Positions 26,475-35,694 of a stretch of 42,352 nt of DNA are shown here, piece by piece. How positions within the stretch are numbered: position 1 is the stretch's first letter; every line of letters begins with the position of its first letter. Position numbers and translations under genes: made by a program. The DNA comes from an uncultured Psychroserpens sp. (GTDB lineage: Bacteria > Bacteroidota > Bacteroidia > Flavobacteriales > Flavobacteriaceae): NCBI GenBank assembly GCA_905479815.1, contig CAJQOA010000046.1, positions 1 to 42,352 of the forward strand, in the 5' to 3' direction. The notes beneath the pieces were generated by a model. The model was not told where the DNA came from and did not search any database. It saw only the letters and a list, made by a program, of their open reading frames with translations.

Positions 26475-26491
26475 ATATACTTTTTTTAAAC

Positions 26492-27178
26492 CTATTCTTT
26501 ATCAAAAAATGCTTTATGAATAAGTCCAGCAACAATAGCACCAGCAATTGGAGCTAACCAAAACAACCATAATTGCATTGTGAAATCTCCACCAGCAAAA
26601 AGAGCTTGACTAGTAGAACGTGCAGGGTTAACAGATGTATTAGAAATTGGAATACTAATTAAATGTATTAGTGTTAAACCAAGACCTATTGCTATTGGAG
26701 CAAATCCTTTTGGAGCTCTCACATTAGTACTTCCTAAAATAATCAATAAGAAAAACATTGTTAATAAAAATTCTGCAATTAATACAGACGTCATACTAAA
26801 ACCTCCAGGAGATAATTCGCCATATCCATTAGAAGCAAAACCTCCAATATCTACAAAACCAGATTTACCAGTTAAAATCAAATACAATGCTCCAGCTGCT
26901 ACACAAGCACCAACCACTTGTACGATGATATAACCAATTAAATCTTTTGCAGGAAACTTTCCTGCTGCCCATAATCCTAGAGATACTGCTGGATTAAAGT
27001 GTCCGCCAGAAATATGACCTACAGCAAAAGCCATAGTTAATACTGTTAAACCGAATGCTAGAGAAACTCCAACAAATCCAATTCCTAATTCAGGAAAAGC
27101 AGCAGCAAAAACAGCACTACCACAACCTCCAAATACAAGCCAAAATGTTCCAAAGAACTCTGCTAATAATTTTTTCAT
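26492..27178 (-). CDS. aqpZ: Aquaporin Z water channel
   Basis: This six-helix MIP-family channel has 228 residues. Both half-helix motifs are intact: N62-P-A64 in HFNPAVSLG and N184-P-A186 in [10 protein letters not shown]. The selectivity-filter residues match the water-specific AqpZ set: Phe42, His172, Thr181 and Arg187. Glycerol facilitators would have a smaller residue in place of the His and an Asp after the second NPA-Arg. It is transcribed alone, convergent with the anti-sigma gene. Confidence 0.96.
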   Translation of the reverse strand: MKKLLAEFFGTFWLVFGGCGSAVFAAAFPELGIGFVGVSLAFGLTVLTMAFAVGHISGGHFNPAVSLGLWAAGKFPAKDLIGYIIVQVVGACVAAGALYLILTGKSGFVDIGGFASNGYGELSPGGFSMTSVLIAEFLLTMFFLLIILGSTNVRAPKGFAPIAIGLGLTLIHLISIPISNTSVNPARSTSQALFAGGDFTMQLWLFWLAPIAGAIVAGLIHKAFFDKE

Positions 27179-27311
27179 AATAAATGATATTAGTTAGTTA
27201 ATAATTCAATTCAATAAATATAAGACACTTAAACAACTCTAAAAGTCACATTTAATATTTTAGCTGGTAATAACACATTAAATAAACTGCTTAAAAAACA
27301 TTCAAAATATT

Positions 27312-27319
27312 TATCTTTG
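27312..27319 (+). promoter_or_regulatory. -7 element TATCTTTG before the Cys-rich small protein
   Basis: This is an exact TAnnTTTG match 19 bp before the ATG at 27339. The -33 region has no clear TTTG at 19 bp. It probably drives the run of four overlapping genes from 27339 to 30432. Confidence 0.55.
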
Positions 27320-27338
27320 CACAAATAATTAAACACAA

Positions 27339-27542
27339 ATGAAACTCTTATTAATTACATTACTTCTTTTAGGTTTGGGTGTAGCAGGAATTGCTATTAA
27401 AATTTGGGCAAAAAAGGATGGTAAATTTGCTGGCACATGTGCTAGTCAAAATCCTATGATTAATCAAGAAGGTGAAGCTTGTGGTTTCTGCGGAAAATCG
27501 CCTGACCAATTTGAAAACTGTGACGAACCTCAACACTCGTAA
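27339..27542 (+). CDS. Small Cys-rich membrane-anchored or secreted protein
   Basis: This 67-residue protein has a hydrophobic N-terminal anchor (residues 2-20, LLLITLLLLGLGVAGIAI). A short domain follows with four cysteines: Cys34 (GTCAS), Cys48 and Cys51 (ACGFCGK) and Cys61 (ENCDEP). The spacing could hold a zinc or Fe-S centre, or two disulfides if exported. Similar small proteins in flavobacteria carry only a 'membrane or secreted protein' label. It lies 6 bp before the glycosyltransferase gene and leads the transcript with its own -7 promoter element, so it is likely expressed and functional. The function is unknown. Confidence 0.82.
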   Translation: MKLLLITLLLLGLGVAGIAIKIWAKKDGKFAGTCASQNPMINQEGEACGFCGKSPDQFENCDEPQHS

Positions 27543-27548
27543 TAGTTA

Positions 27549-28664
27549 ATGTTAATTTTTGAGGTTCTATTCTACTCTTTTATTGTTGTTGTTGTTATTC
27601 AAGTGATCTTCTACGGTTTTATCTTCGGAAAATTTGCGACAACAAAACAAAAAAAAGTCTCTAATTCAAATCAACCACCTATCTCTGTAATCATATGTGC
27701 AAAAAATGAAGCAGAAAACTTAAAACAAAACGTACCCTTTATACTATCCCAATCTTATTCATCTTTTGAAATTGTATTGATAAATGACAATTCTTCAGAT
27801 CATACTTTGAAAGTTATGGAAGCTTTCAAAAATGATAATGAGAACATAAAGATTGTTAATGTTCAACCCATTGAAAAATATTGGGGCAACAAAAAATACG
27901 CACTAACATTAGGTATTAAAGCAGCAAAACATAATACTTTATTATTCACAGATGCAGATTGCAAACCGATATCCAAACACTGGATAAGCGAAATGAGTGC
28001 TAGGTTTGATTCAGAAAAAATACTCGTTTTAGGTTATGGACCGTATCAAAAAATTAGAGGATCACTCCTTAATCTACTTATACGATTTGAAACCTTCATG
28101 ACAGCTGTACAATACGTTTCGTACACAAATATTGGATTGCCATATATGGGTGTTGGTAGAAATTTAGCCTACAAAAAAGATCTTTTTTTTGAAGCAAACG
28201 GTTTTATGAGTCATATGAATATAAAATCTGGAGATGATGACTTATTCGTGAATCAAATAGCTACTCCAAAAAATAGTACAATATGTATTTCAAAAAATAG
28301 CTTTACAGAGTCTATTCCGAAGAAAACATTCAAATCTTGGTGTCTACAAAAAAGGAGACATATAAGCACTGCGTCACATTACAAGCTTAAACATAAAATA
28401 TTGCTATCACTATTCTATTGTTCTCAATTTCTATTTTGGACTTTAGCCACAGTTCTCTTAGCGTTCTTGTATCAATGGCAATTAATATTGGGTTTAGTCT
28501 TATTAAGGTTCATCATTCAATATACAACGCTGTATTCAGCATCTGCAAAACTTGACGAGAAGAGTTTAATCATTTACACTCCAATCTTAGAATTGCTATT
28601 AATTATTATTCAATTCTTTATATTTATGCAAAATCTCTCATCAAAACCAAAACATTGGAAGTAA
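27549..28664 (+). CDS. Membrane-bound family 2 glycosyltransferase
   Basis: This 371-residue enzyme has an N-terminal helix (residues 5-27) and a GT-A catalytic domain. It shows PISVIICAKNEAENL, the nucleotide-sugar motif INDNSSDHT, the metal-binding DADC and the later GDDD. The acceptor/processive motif is QKRRH, in place of the common QxxRW. Two or three C-terminal helices follow (LLSLFYCSQFLFWTLATVLLAFLY and others). It adds sugar to an envelope acceptor, but donor and acceptor are unknown. The last 10 bp overlap the next sigma factor gene, an unusual coupling. Confidence 0.88.
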   Translation: MLIFEVLFYSFIVVVVIQVIFYGFIFGKFATTKQKKVSNSNQPPISVIICAKNEAENLKQNVPFILSQSYSSFEIVLINDNSSDHTLKVMEAFKNDNENIKIVNVQPIEKYWGNKKYALTLGIKAAKHNTLLFTDADCKPISKHWISEMSARFDSEKILVLGYGPYQKIRGSLLNLLIRFETFMTAVQYVSYTNIGLPYMGVGRNLAYKKDLFFEANGFMSHMNIKSGDDDLFVNQIATPKNSTICISKNSFTESIPKKTFKSWCLQKRRHISTASHYKLKHKILLSLFYCSQFLFWTLATVLLAFLYQWQLILGLVLLRFIIQYTTLYSASAKLDEKSLIIYTPILELLLIIIQFFIFMQNLSSKPKHWK

Positions 28665-29203
28665 AAGACGCGATCGTAAAAGCTAAGAAGAATGACCAAA
28701 CAGCTTTTAATTTTTTGTTAGACAGGTTTTGGAATACCGTTTACGGATTTCAATTAAAACGTACTGAAAACGAAAATGATGCTGAGGATATTACCATTCA
28801 AACATTTTCAAAAGCGTTTGATAAAATTCATACTTATAATGATGACTATGAATTTAAAACATGGCTGGTTACCATCTCTAAAAACATTCATATTGATTTA
28901 GTAAGAAAGCAGAAATCAACCATTTCTAGTCAATCTAATACAAGTGAGGAAAAAGAGTATTATAGTATTATTGACGAATCGCCTTCACCTGAAGACAAAC
29001 TTATTACCGAGCAAAATTTAGCCAAACTACTTCGCGATATCAAAAAGTTAAAACCCCATTATCAAGAAGTAATTAATTTAAGATACTTTCAAGAATTAAG
29101 TTACAAAGAAATCTCTGAGCAATTAGGCGAGTCTATGAACAATGTAAAAGTCAAACTTTTACGTGCAAAAAAGTTATTGGCAGCAATTATTAAAAAAGAA
29201 TAA
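28655..29203 (+). CDS. ECF RNA polymerase sigma factor without adjacent anti-sigma
   Basis: This 182-residue group 4 sigma factor shows region 2 in NDAEDITIQTFSKAFDKIHTY and FKTWLVTISKNIHIDLVRK, and region 4 in YQEVINLRYFQELSYKEISEQLGE. It starts at a TTG inside the last codons of the glycosyltransferase gene; no ATG exists before region 4. The stop overlaps the start of the Nramp-like gene by one base (TAATG). No anti-sigma gene lies beside it, so control is by some other route. It may regulate its own operon. This is inference from context. Confidence 0.9.
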   Translation: MEVKDAIVKAKKNDQTAFNFLLDRFWNTVYGFQLKRTENENDAEDITIQTFSKAFDKIHTYNDDYEFKTWLVTISKNIHIDLVRKQKSTISSQSNTSEEKEYYSIIDESPSPEDKLITEQNLAKLLRDIKKLKPHYQEVINLRYFQELSYKEISEQLGESMNNVKVKLLRAKKLLAAIIKKE

Positions 29204-30432
29204 TGGCTTTTAGTCTCAAAAAAATAGGTCCAGGTTTATTGTTTGCAGGCGCTGCAATTGGTGTTTCACACCTGGTCCAATCTACAAGAGCTGGAGCAGA
29301 CTTTGGTTTTGGACTAATTTGGGCTCTGATATTAGTAAACATTTTCAAATATCCATTTTTTCAGTTTGGACCTCGATATGCTATGGCAACGGGTGAAACA
29401 CTTTTAGATGGCTACAAAAAACTAGGAAAGGGTGTTTTAATCGCTTATTTCATATTGACTTTTGCAACGATGTTTACGATTCAAACCGCAGTGACCATTG
29501 TTACAGCTGGATTAGCTAAATCTATTATTGACAGTTATATTTCTATCCCTATTGAACTATGGACAGTTATCATCTTATCCATATGCTTTTTCATACTAAT
29601 TATTGGCAAGTACACTTTTTTAGATAAACTCATGAAGTTTATTATCATTATACTAACTATTAGTACAGTGTTTGCAGTCATTTTTGCTTTTAAAGGCACC
29701 GTTCAAACACCTACTTTAAATCAAGTATTTCCAAATGTTTTGGAGTTTGGATTTCTAATTGCATTTATGGGCTGGATGCCTGCACCTTTAGATATTTCTG
29801 TTTGGCACTCCATTTGGGCTTTAGAAAAACAAAAAACAGAACAAGACTACACTGTTAAATCAACGCTCTTTGATTTCAATGTTGGTTATTTTACAACTAT
29901 TATTTTAGGTTTAGGGTTTTTAGCATTAGGAGCTTTAGTCATGTTTAATAGCGGGGAAGTTTTTAGTGGCAAAGCTGGTGAATTTTCTAATCAATTAATT
30001 TTGATGTATACTAAAAGTCTAGGAAGCTGGTCTTATATTCTAATTGCTGTTGCTGCTTTTACAACAATGTTTAGTACAACACTCACTACACTTGACGCCT
30101 CTCCTAGAGCTATGGCAAAAACCACAGCATTACTTTTTGGTAATGTTTTAAAGAAACCTTATTTACTATGGATTTTAATCTTGCTTTTTGGGACTATTCT
30201 AATTTTCTTTTTCTTCAAATCTGACATGATTTTACTAATTAAAATTGCAACAGTGTTATCCTTTTTAACGGCTCCTTTTTATGCCATAATTAATTATAGA
30301 TTAATTAGTAGCAATCACACACCCAAAGAATGGAGACCGAGTACCATACTTCACATATTAAGTTGGTTAGGAATTATTTTTCTCATAGGTTTTAGCATCT
30401 GGTATCTCACTATTCTATATACACCAAATTAA
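29203..30432 (+). CDS. Nramp-family transporter-like protein with divergent metal site
   Basis: This 409-residue membrane protein has about eleven helices and the overall Nramp (LeuT-fold) pattern: GPGLLFAGAAIG in helix 1, AGADFGFGLIW, ETLLDGYKK, TTMFSTTLTTLDASPRAMAK late in the chain, and a C-terminal helix. The two motifs that bind Mn2+/Fe2+ in canonical Nramp proteins are changed. Helix 1 DPGN reads G20-V-S-H23, and helix 6 MPH reads M192-P-A194. The fold is kept, but the substrate may not be a transition metal. Database names such as 'divalent metal transporter' should be read with care. It is coupled by a 1-base overlap to the upstream sigma factor. Confidence 0.85.
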   Translation: MAFSLKKIGPGLLFAGAAIGVSHLVQSTRAGADFGFGLIWALILVNIFKYPFFQFGPRYAMATGETLLDGYKKLGKGVLIAYFILTFATMFTIQTAVTIVTAGLAKSIIDSYISIPIELWTVIILSICFFILIIGKYTFLDKLMKFIIIILTISTVFAVIFAFKGTVQTPTLNQVFPNVLEFGFLIAFMGWMPAPLDISVWHSIWALEKQKTEQDYTVKSTLFDFNVGYFTTIILGLGFLALGALVMFNSGEVFSGKAGEFSNQLILMYTKSLGSWSYILIAVAAFTTMFSTTLTTLDASPRAMAKTTALLFGNVLKKPYLLWILILLFGTILIFFFFKSDMILLIKIATVLSFLTAPFYAIINYRLISSNHTPKEWRPSTILHILSWLGIIFLIGFSIWYLTILYTPN

Positions 30433-30444
30433 CTTTATACTTCG

Positions 30445-30452
30445 TATCTTTG
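30445..30452 (+). promoter_or_regulatory. -7 element TATCTTTG before lipA
   Basis: This is an exact TAnnTTTG match, 19 bp before the lipA ATG and 12 bp after the Nramp-like stop. It suggests lipA-gap has its own promoter. No -33 TTTG is evident. Confidence 0.5.
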
Positions 30453-30471
30453 TAATCCATAAAACATATAG

Positions 30472-31350
30472 ATGGATACAAAAATTGCATCAAAACCTGT
30501 TGTTGAACGTCAACCAAAACCAAAATGGTTACGAGTCAAATTACCTACAGGTAAAAAATACACAGAGTTAAGAAGTCTTGTAGACAAGTACAAATTAAAT
30601 ACTATTTGCACGTCTGGAAGCTGCCCAAATATGGGTGAATGTTGGGGAGAAGGAACAGCAACCTTTATGATATTAGGAAATGTGTGTACACGCTCCTGTG
30701 GGTTTTGTGGTGTTAAAACGGGACGTCCAGAAACTGTGGATTGGGCTGAACCAGAAAAGGTAGCTCGTTCAATTAAAATTATGGGCATTAAACACGCTGT
30801 TTTAACAAGTGTCGATAGAGATGACCTTAAAGATATGGGAAGTATTATGTGGAGCGAAACTGTAAAAGCAGTGCGACGCATGAATCCTGAGACAACTCTA
30901 GAAACTTTAATTCCAGATTTTCAAGGCATAGAACAACATATAGATAGAATTATTGATGTTGCTCCAGAGGTCGTATCTCATAATATTGAAACTGTAAGAC
31001 GTTTAACACGTGAGGTTCGTATCCAAGCTAAATACGATAAAAGTCTAGGTGTGCTTAAATATTTAAAGCAACAAGGTCAACGACGTACAAAATCTGGTAT
31101 TATGCTAGGTTTAGGTGAAACTAGAGAAGAAGTCATAGAAACACTTCATGATTTAAGAGCTAATGATGTTGATGTAGTCACCATAGGACAATATTTACAA
31201 CCTTCAAAAAAACATTTACCGGTTAAACTATTTATCCAACCAGATCAGTTTGACGAGTATAAAGAGATTGGACTTGATTTAGGGTTTCGTCATGTAGAAA
31301 GTAGTGCTTTAGTAAGATCTTCTTATAAAGCTCAAAAACATATCAACTAA
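30472..31350 (+). CDS. lipA: Lipoyl synthase
   Basis: This 292-residue radical SAM enzyme inserts two sulfur atoms into octanoyl groups on the E2/H lipoyl domains. Both iron-sulfur clusters are supported. The auxiliary cluster has Cys46, Cys51 and Cys57 ([12 protein letters not shown]) plus the C-terminal RSSY motif (283-286). The SAM cluster has CTRSCGFC (Cys72, Cys76, Cys79). Length is standard. The stop overlaps the gap start by one base (TAATG), so the two are probably co-translated, which links lipoylation of the pyruvate dehydrogenase complex to glycolysis. Confidence 0.97.
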   Translation: MDTKIASKPVVERQPKPKWLRVKLPTGKKYTELRSLVDKYKLNTICTSGSCPNMGECWGEGTATFMILGNVCTRSCGFCGVKTGRPETVDWAEPEKVARSIKIMGIKHAVLTSVDRDDLKDMGSIMWSETVKAVRRMNPETTLETLIPDFQGIEQHIDRIIDVAPEVVSHNIETVRRLTREVRIQAKYDKSLGVLKYLKQQGQRRTKSGIMLGLGETREEVIETLHDLRANDVDVVTIGQYLQPSKKHLPVKLFIQPDQFDEYKEIGLDLGFRHVESSALVRSSYKAQKHIN

Positions 31351-32345
31351 TGATTCGTGTTGCAATTAATGGGTTTGGACGTATTGGGCGTCGTGTCTTT
31401 AGACTAATTCAAGAAAGAAATGACATGCAAGTTGTTGCTGTTAATGACCTTGCAGATGCTAGAACGCTTAGTCATTTATTAAAGTATGATAGTATTCATG
31501 GTGTTTCTAAACATGAGATTTCTTCTTCGGAAGACACTATCATTATAAACAGCAGATCTATAAAACTTCTCAACCATAACCACCCTAGTTTAATTGATTG
31601 GTCACTTTATGATGTTGATTTTGTTATTGAAGCTACCGGAAAGTTTAAAACTTCCGAAGTACTAAAACACCATATTACTAATGGAGCAAAAAAAGTTATT
31701 TTATCTGTCCCTCCTATTGAGGATGATATTAAAACTGTCGTTCTAGGTGTTAATGATGAAGATATTAATGGCACAGAATTAATTATCTCTAACGCGTCTT
31801 GCACCACTAATAATGCAGCACCAATGATCTCTGTGATAAAGGACTTATGTGGTGTGAAGCAAGCATATATTACAACTATCCATTCATATACAACAGATCA
31901 AAGCTTACATGATCAACCGCATAAAGATTTACGTCGTGCTAGGGCTGCTGGACAGTCAATAGTTCCAACAACTACTGGAGCTGCAAAAGCTCTTACAAAA
32001 ATCTTCCCTGAATTATCAGAGGCCATTGGTGGATGTGGTATTAGAGTTCCTGTTGCAAACGGCTCATTAACTGACATTACATTTAATGTAAAAGAAACAG
32101 TCACAATAGAAGATATCAACAAAGCTTTTGAAAAAGCTGCAAATACATACCTAAAAGATATTCTTGAATATACAGAAGACCCAATTGTATCTATTGATAT
32201 TGTTGGCAACACACACTCTTGCATCTTTGATTCTCAAATGACTTCTGTCATTGGAAACATGGTTAAAATTGTTGGTTGGTATGATAATGAAACTGGATAT
32301 TCTAGCAGAATTCTGGATTTAATATGCAATTTGTCGATGAAATAG
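31350..32345 (+). CDS. gap: Glyceraldehyde-3-phosphate dehydrogenase, type I
   Basis: This 331-residue enzyme oxidises glyceraldehyde-3-phosphate to 1,3-bisphosphoglycerate. It has the NAD-binding start RVAINGFGRIGRRVF, the catalytic Cys151 in SNASCTTN, its partner His178 in TIHSYTTDQ, and the C-terminal WYDNETGYSSR. The usual second cysteine (SCTTNC) is Asn155 here, a tolerated but notable change. It may be one of several gap paralogues, and a gluconeogenic role cannot be excluded. It is translated right after lipA and followed by a separate promoter for the histidine kinase. Confidence 0.96.
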   Translation: MIRVAINGFGRIGRRVFRLIQERNDMQVVAVNDLADARTLSHLLKYDSIHGVSKHEISSSEDTIIINSRSIKLLNHNHPSLIDWSLYDVDFVIEATGKFKTSEVLKHHITNGAKKVILSVPPIEDDIKTVVLGVNDEDINGTELIISNASCTTNNAAPMISVIKDLCGVKQAYITTIHSYTTDQSLHDQPHKDLRRARAAGQSIVPTTTGAAKALTKIFPELSEAIGGCGIRVPVANGSLTDITFNVKETVTIEDINKAFEKAANTYLKDILEYTEDPIVSIDIVGNTHSCIFDSQMTSVIGNMVKIVGWYDNETGYSSRILDLICNLSMK

Positions 32346-32367
32346 TGTGTTTTATCGAATAAATATT

Positions 32368-32375
32368 TATATTTG
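32368..32375 (+). promoter_or_regulatory. -7 element TATATTTG before the hybrid kinase
   Basis: This is an exact TAnnTTTG match 22 bp before the ATG at 32398. It lies inside the longer open frame that begins at GTG 32347, which favours the ATG as the true start. Confidence 0.55.
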
Positions 32376-32397
32376 TCCAAATAAAAGTGGTCTAAAT

Positions 32398-34629
32398 ATG
32401 TCCCAAACTAAATATTATATACTTACTTTATTCTTGTTATTTTCTTGTGTAATTATTGCGCAAAACAATGACATAGAAGATCCCGAGGTCTTAAAACTTC
32501 GCATAGATAATACGATCATACAATCTGATTTTGATGTTAAAAGAGGAGATTATTTCAATGCGAAAGAGAATCTTGAAGAGGCATTAATTCTTGCTCAAAA
32601 AATCGAAGACAAAAAAAGCCAAGGTATTATTTATGCTAAAATTGGTGAGTTACAATTTACTATTAATGAATTTGACAAATCTTTAGTATCACTTATCAAA
32701 GCTACAGAAATCCAAAGAGACATAGATGATAAGGTAAATCTTGCTACTACGTATAGCTTAAATGGTATGCTGCACGCTGGGAGACAGGAATACAAAGATG
32801 CCTTAGAGTACTTAAAATCTGCAAAACAACTTTTTGAAGAAAATAATTTAGATGCTAAAATTCCTGAGGTCACCCTTAATCAAGGAAAAGTATATCTTAA
32901 ACTAGCGGACTACAAAACAGCAAAATCCTTTTTTGAAAAAACAATTGTTTTAGCTAAAAAGAACAATCAAACACACATATTATCAAAAGCCTTAATCTAC
33001 AATAGTAAAACGTTAGTTAAGCTTGGTAATACTGAACAAGGTATTACATCTGCACTTGAAGGTTTAGAAGTTGCTCAATCAAATAAACAAATAGATAATA
33101 TTGATGATGCTTATTTAACTCTAAGTGATATTTATAAAAACAATGGAGACTTTAAACAAGCACATAACTACCTTCAAAAACACGCAAAGATTACAGATTC
33201 AATTTTAACTGTTGAACGCGCAAATCTGTCTCCTACAGGACAAACAGATTATATAGAAGCGTTTAACGCTGCCGAATTTAAGAAATTAAAAGAACAAGTT
33301 GCAATACAAGAATCTGATAGTAATTTAGCTAAAATAACTACCATACTTAGTATTGCATTAATCACAATTTTATCACTTCTAACGTTATCACTATACAAGA
33401 ATAATAATATTAGACTCAAATCTAATAACATGCTTCAGGAGAAAAATGATGATTTAATTGAAGCAATGAAAAGAGCAGAATTAGCATCAAAAACCAAAGC
33501 AAACTTCTTATCAACGGTAACGCATGAGCTAAGAACACCTCTCTATGCTGTTACAGGTTTAACAAATATGCTATTAGAAGAAGAACCTAGCGAGAATCAA
33601 ATACCGCATTTAAAATCTTTAAAGTTCTCTGGTGATTATTTATTGACGTTCATTAATGATATACTTCAAATCAATAAAATTGAAGCAAATAAAGTAGAAT
33701 TAGACCCAGTACTATTTAATCTTAAAACCAAGGTTGAGAATGTGTGTTCTGCTTTAAACAATTCGGCATTAGATAATAATACCAAAATGCACTATAATTT
33801 TCAAGCAGACTTGCCAGAAACTTTTATTGGTGATAACCTTAAGATATCTCAAATCCTTATCAATTTAATAGGTAACTCTATTAAATTTACTAAAGATGGT
33901 GACATATGGGTTAGAGTGTATAGCATAAACAATACAGGTAATGATCATACGCTTCGCTTTGAAATTGAAGATAATGGTATTGGTATCTCCAAAGAGAAAC
34001 AAGACAATATGTTTGAGAGCTTCTCCCAAGGCTCAATACAAATCAATAGAAAATATGGTGGCACAGGCCTAGGTCTATCTATCGTAAAAGGTCTTATTGA
34101 AATATTAAAAGGAAAAATCTACTTAAAAAGTGAACTCGGAAAAGGAACAACCTTCTTTTTTGAAATTCCGTTAACCTATGCTCCAGAAACTGTTAAAATA
34201 GAAAAAGAAGACTACTCTAAAAACATTAAAAAATTGGACATTAGCAACATTAAAATCTTAATTGTAGAAGACAATAAGATTAACCAAATGATTACCAAAA
34301 AGATTCTTAATAAGATGAACCTGCAATGCGATATTGTAGATAATGGTGAGGCAGCTGTAGAAAAAGTTAAAGAAAACAATTACAATGTTGTTTTAATGGA
34401 TATTCACATGCCAGGAATTAGTGGTCTTGAAGCCACTAAAATAATTAGAACCTTTGATAAAGAGCTTACTATTTTTGCACTTACTGCAGTAACTTTAGAA
34501 GATAAAATGCATGAGTTTGATGAAGCTGGATTTGATGATATTATTTCAAAACCATTTAAGCAAGAAGACTTTGAGAAAAAATTATACGAAGTACTAGCTG
34601 CTAATCAAAATTCAACGGCTTCTTATTAA
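32398..34629 (+). CDS. TPR-containing hybrid sensor histidine kinase
   Basis: This 743-residue two-component sensor has an N-terminal signal (YILTLFLLFSCVIIAQ). A periplasmic array of TPR-like repeats follows at about residues 35-270 (GDYFNAKENLEEALILAQ, DYKTAKSFFEKTIVLAKK, GDFKQAHNYLQKHAK). A membrane helix lies at about 312-333. The HisKA domain has the phosphoryl His376 in TVTHELRTPL. The HATPase domain shows GNSIKFTKDG, EDNGIGIS and GGTGLGLSIVKGL. A C-terminal receiver domain has Asp668 in VLMDIHMPG and the Lys in SKPFK. No DNA-binding output domain or adjacent response regulator is seen, so a phosphorelay partner must be elsewhere. Confidence 0.93.
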   Translation: MSQTKYYILTLFLLFSCVIIAQNNDIEDPEVLKLRIDNTIIQSDFDVKRGDYFNAKENLEEALILAQKIEDKKSQGIIYAKIGELQFTINEFDKSLVSLIKATEIQRDIDDKVNLATTYSLNGMLHAGRQEYKDALEYLKSAKQLFEENNLDAKIPEVTLNQGKVYLKLADYKTAKSFFEKTIVLAKKNNQTHILSKALIYNSKTLVKLGNTEQGITSALEGLEVAQSNKQIDNIDDAYLTLSDIYKNNGDFKQAHNYLQKHAKITDSILTVERANLSPTGQTDYIEAFNAAEFKKLKEQVAIQESDSNLAKITTILSIALITILSLLTLSLYKNNNIRLKSNNMLQEKNDDLIEAMKRAELASKTKANFLSTVTHELRTPLYAVTGLTNMLLEEEPSENQIPHLKSLKFSGDYLLTFINDILQINKIEANKVELDPVLFNLKTKVENVCSALNNSALDNNTKMHYNFQADLPETFIGDNLKISQILINLIGNSIKFTKDGDIWVRVYSINNTGNDHTLRFEIEDNGIGISKEKQDNMFESFSQGSIQINRKYGGTGLGLSIVKGLIEILKGKIYLKSELGKGTTFFFEIPLTYAPETVKIEKEDYSKNIKKLDISNIKILIVEDNKINQMITKKILNKMNLQCDIVDNGEAAVEKVKENNYNVVLMDIHMPGISGLEATKIIRTFDKELTIFALTAVTLEDKMHEFDEAGFDDIISKPFKQEDFEKKLYEVLAANQNSTASY

Positions 34630-35642
34630 GAATTAAAATCACTTATATGTGATAATATTTCAGCATCAAAAGCTTTATTATCGTTGATTTTAAATGAAAT
34701 TGGTAAGTAACATAATTGTTTTGATTGCGTTTTAAAACTATCCACCAATCTCACATAATCTTTTTCAGTAGTTAAAACAAACTCCTTTTGCTTCAAAAGT
34801 TCAATTTCCGAAGTAGAAAACACATGATGGTCCTTAAAATTTAAGTGTTCAAAATCTATCGATTTAGACTTTAAATAATCCAACAAAGGCCTTGGATTTG
34901 CTATCCCTGTAACTAAAGATACTTTTTTACCTTCAAAGTGTTTCAATGGTAATTCTTCGTTTTCATTGAAAACTGTATCAGAATATGATATTAAACTAAA
35001 ATAGACTTGTTGATGTGTCAAAGGCCTAATCTTTGCTATAATTTTTTCTTTTTCTGAAGACGATAAATTCGCAGGACATTTAGTCACTAAAATAACATCT
35101 GCTCGTTTTGCTCCTGCTCTAGGCTCTCTAAGATTTCCGGTAGGCAAAACGATGTCATCACAATATAAATCGTTATAACTCGTCAATAAGATATTAAAAC
35201 TTGCTTTAACTTTCCTATGCTGAAAAGCATCATCTAAGAGAATAACATCTGGTTGTTTTAATTTTAAAAGCTGTTCAATACCATGTTGTCTATCTGTATC
35301 AACACTAATGGTGACATCTTTAAATTTACTATGAAATTGATAAGGCTCATCACCTATAGATTTTGCAGTCGCTTTATCGTCTGCAATAATAAACCCTGTG
35401 GTCTCTCGCTTATATCCACGACTTAATGTAGCAACTTTATGTTGTTCTTTTAATAACCTAATCAAATACTCAATGGTAGGTGTTTTCCCTGTACCTCCTG
35501 TGCTTAAATTACCAACACATATAACTGGGTGAGAAAAATACTTTGAAGATTTCCAGCCTAAATCATAGAATTTATTTCGCAACCAAGTCACGATAAAATA
35601 AATTGGAACGATTGGAAAAAGTATTTTTCTGAGTAGCTTCAT
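34626..35642 (-). CDS. lpxK: Tetraacyldisaccharide 4'-kinase
   Basis: LpxK phosphorylates the lipid A disaccharide at position 4' on the inner membrane's cytoplasmic face. The 338-residue protein has an N-terminal hydrophobic anchor (ILFPIVPIYFIVTWL). The P-loop sits in VGNLSTGGTGKTPTIEYLI, and the family motif LLDDAFQHRK follows. The end TTEKDYVRL is also typical. It converges with the histidine kinase gene; their stop codons overlap in a single TTAA. It confirms an outer membrane with lipid A. Confidence 0.95.
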   Translation of the reverse strand: MKLLRKILFPIVPIYFIVTWLRNKFYDLGWKSSKYFSHPVICVGNLSTGGTGKTPTIEYLIRLLKEQHKVATLSRGYKRETTGFIIADDKATAKSIGDEPYQFHSKFKDVTISVDTDRQHGIEQLLKLKQPDVILLDDAFQHRKVKASFNILLTSYNDLYCDDIVLPTGNLREPRAGAKRADVILVTKCPANLSSSEKEKIIAKIRPLTHQQVYFSLISYSDTVFNENEELPLKHFEGKKVSLVTGIANPRPLLDYLKSKSIDFEHLNFKDHHVFSTSEIELLKQKEFVLTTEKDYVRLVDSFKTQSKQLCYLPISFKINDNKAFDAEILSHISDFNS

Positions 35643-35661
35643 TAGAACGAAGTTAATATTT

Positions 35662-35669
35662 TATATTTG
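35662..35669 (+). promoter_or_regulatory. -7 element TATATTTG before the Nif3-like gene
   Basis: This is an exact TAnnTTTG match 25 bp before the ATG at 35695, in the short divergent region with lpxK. No good -33 element is visible. Confidence 0.5.
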
Positions 35670-35694
35670 TTTTCAAACTCAACACAAAAATTAT

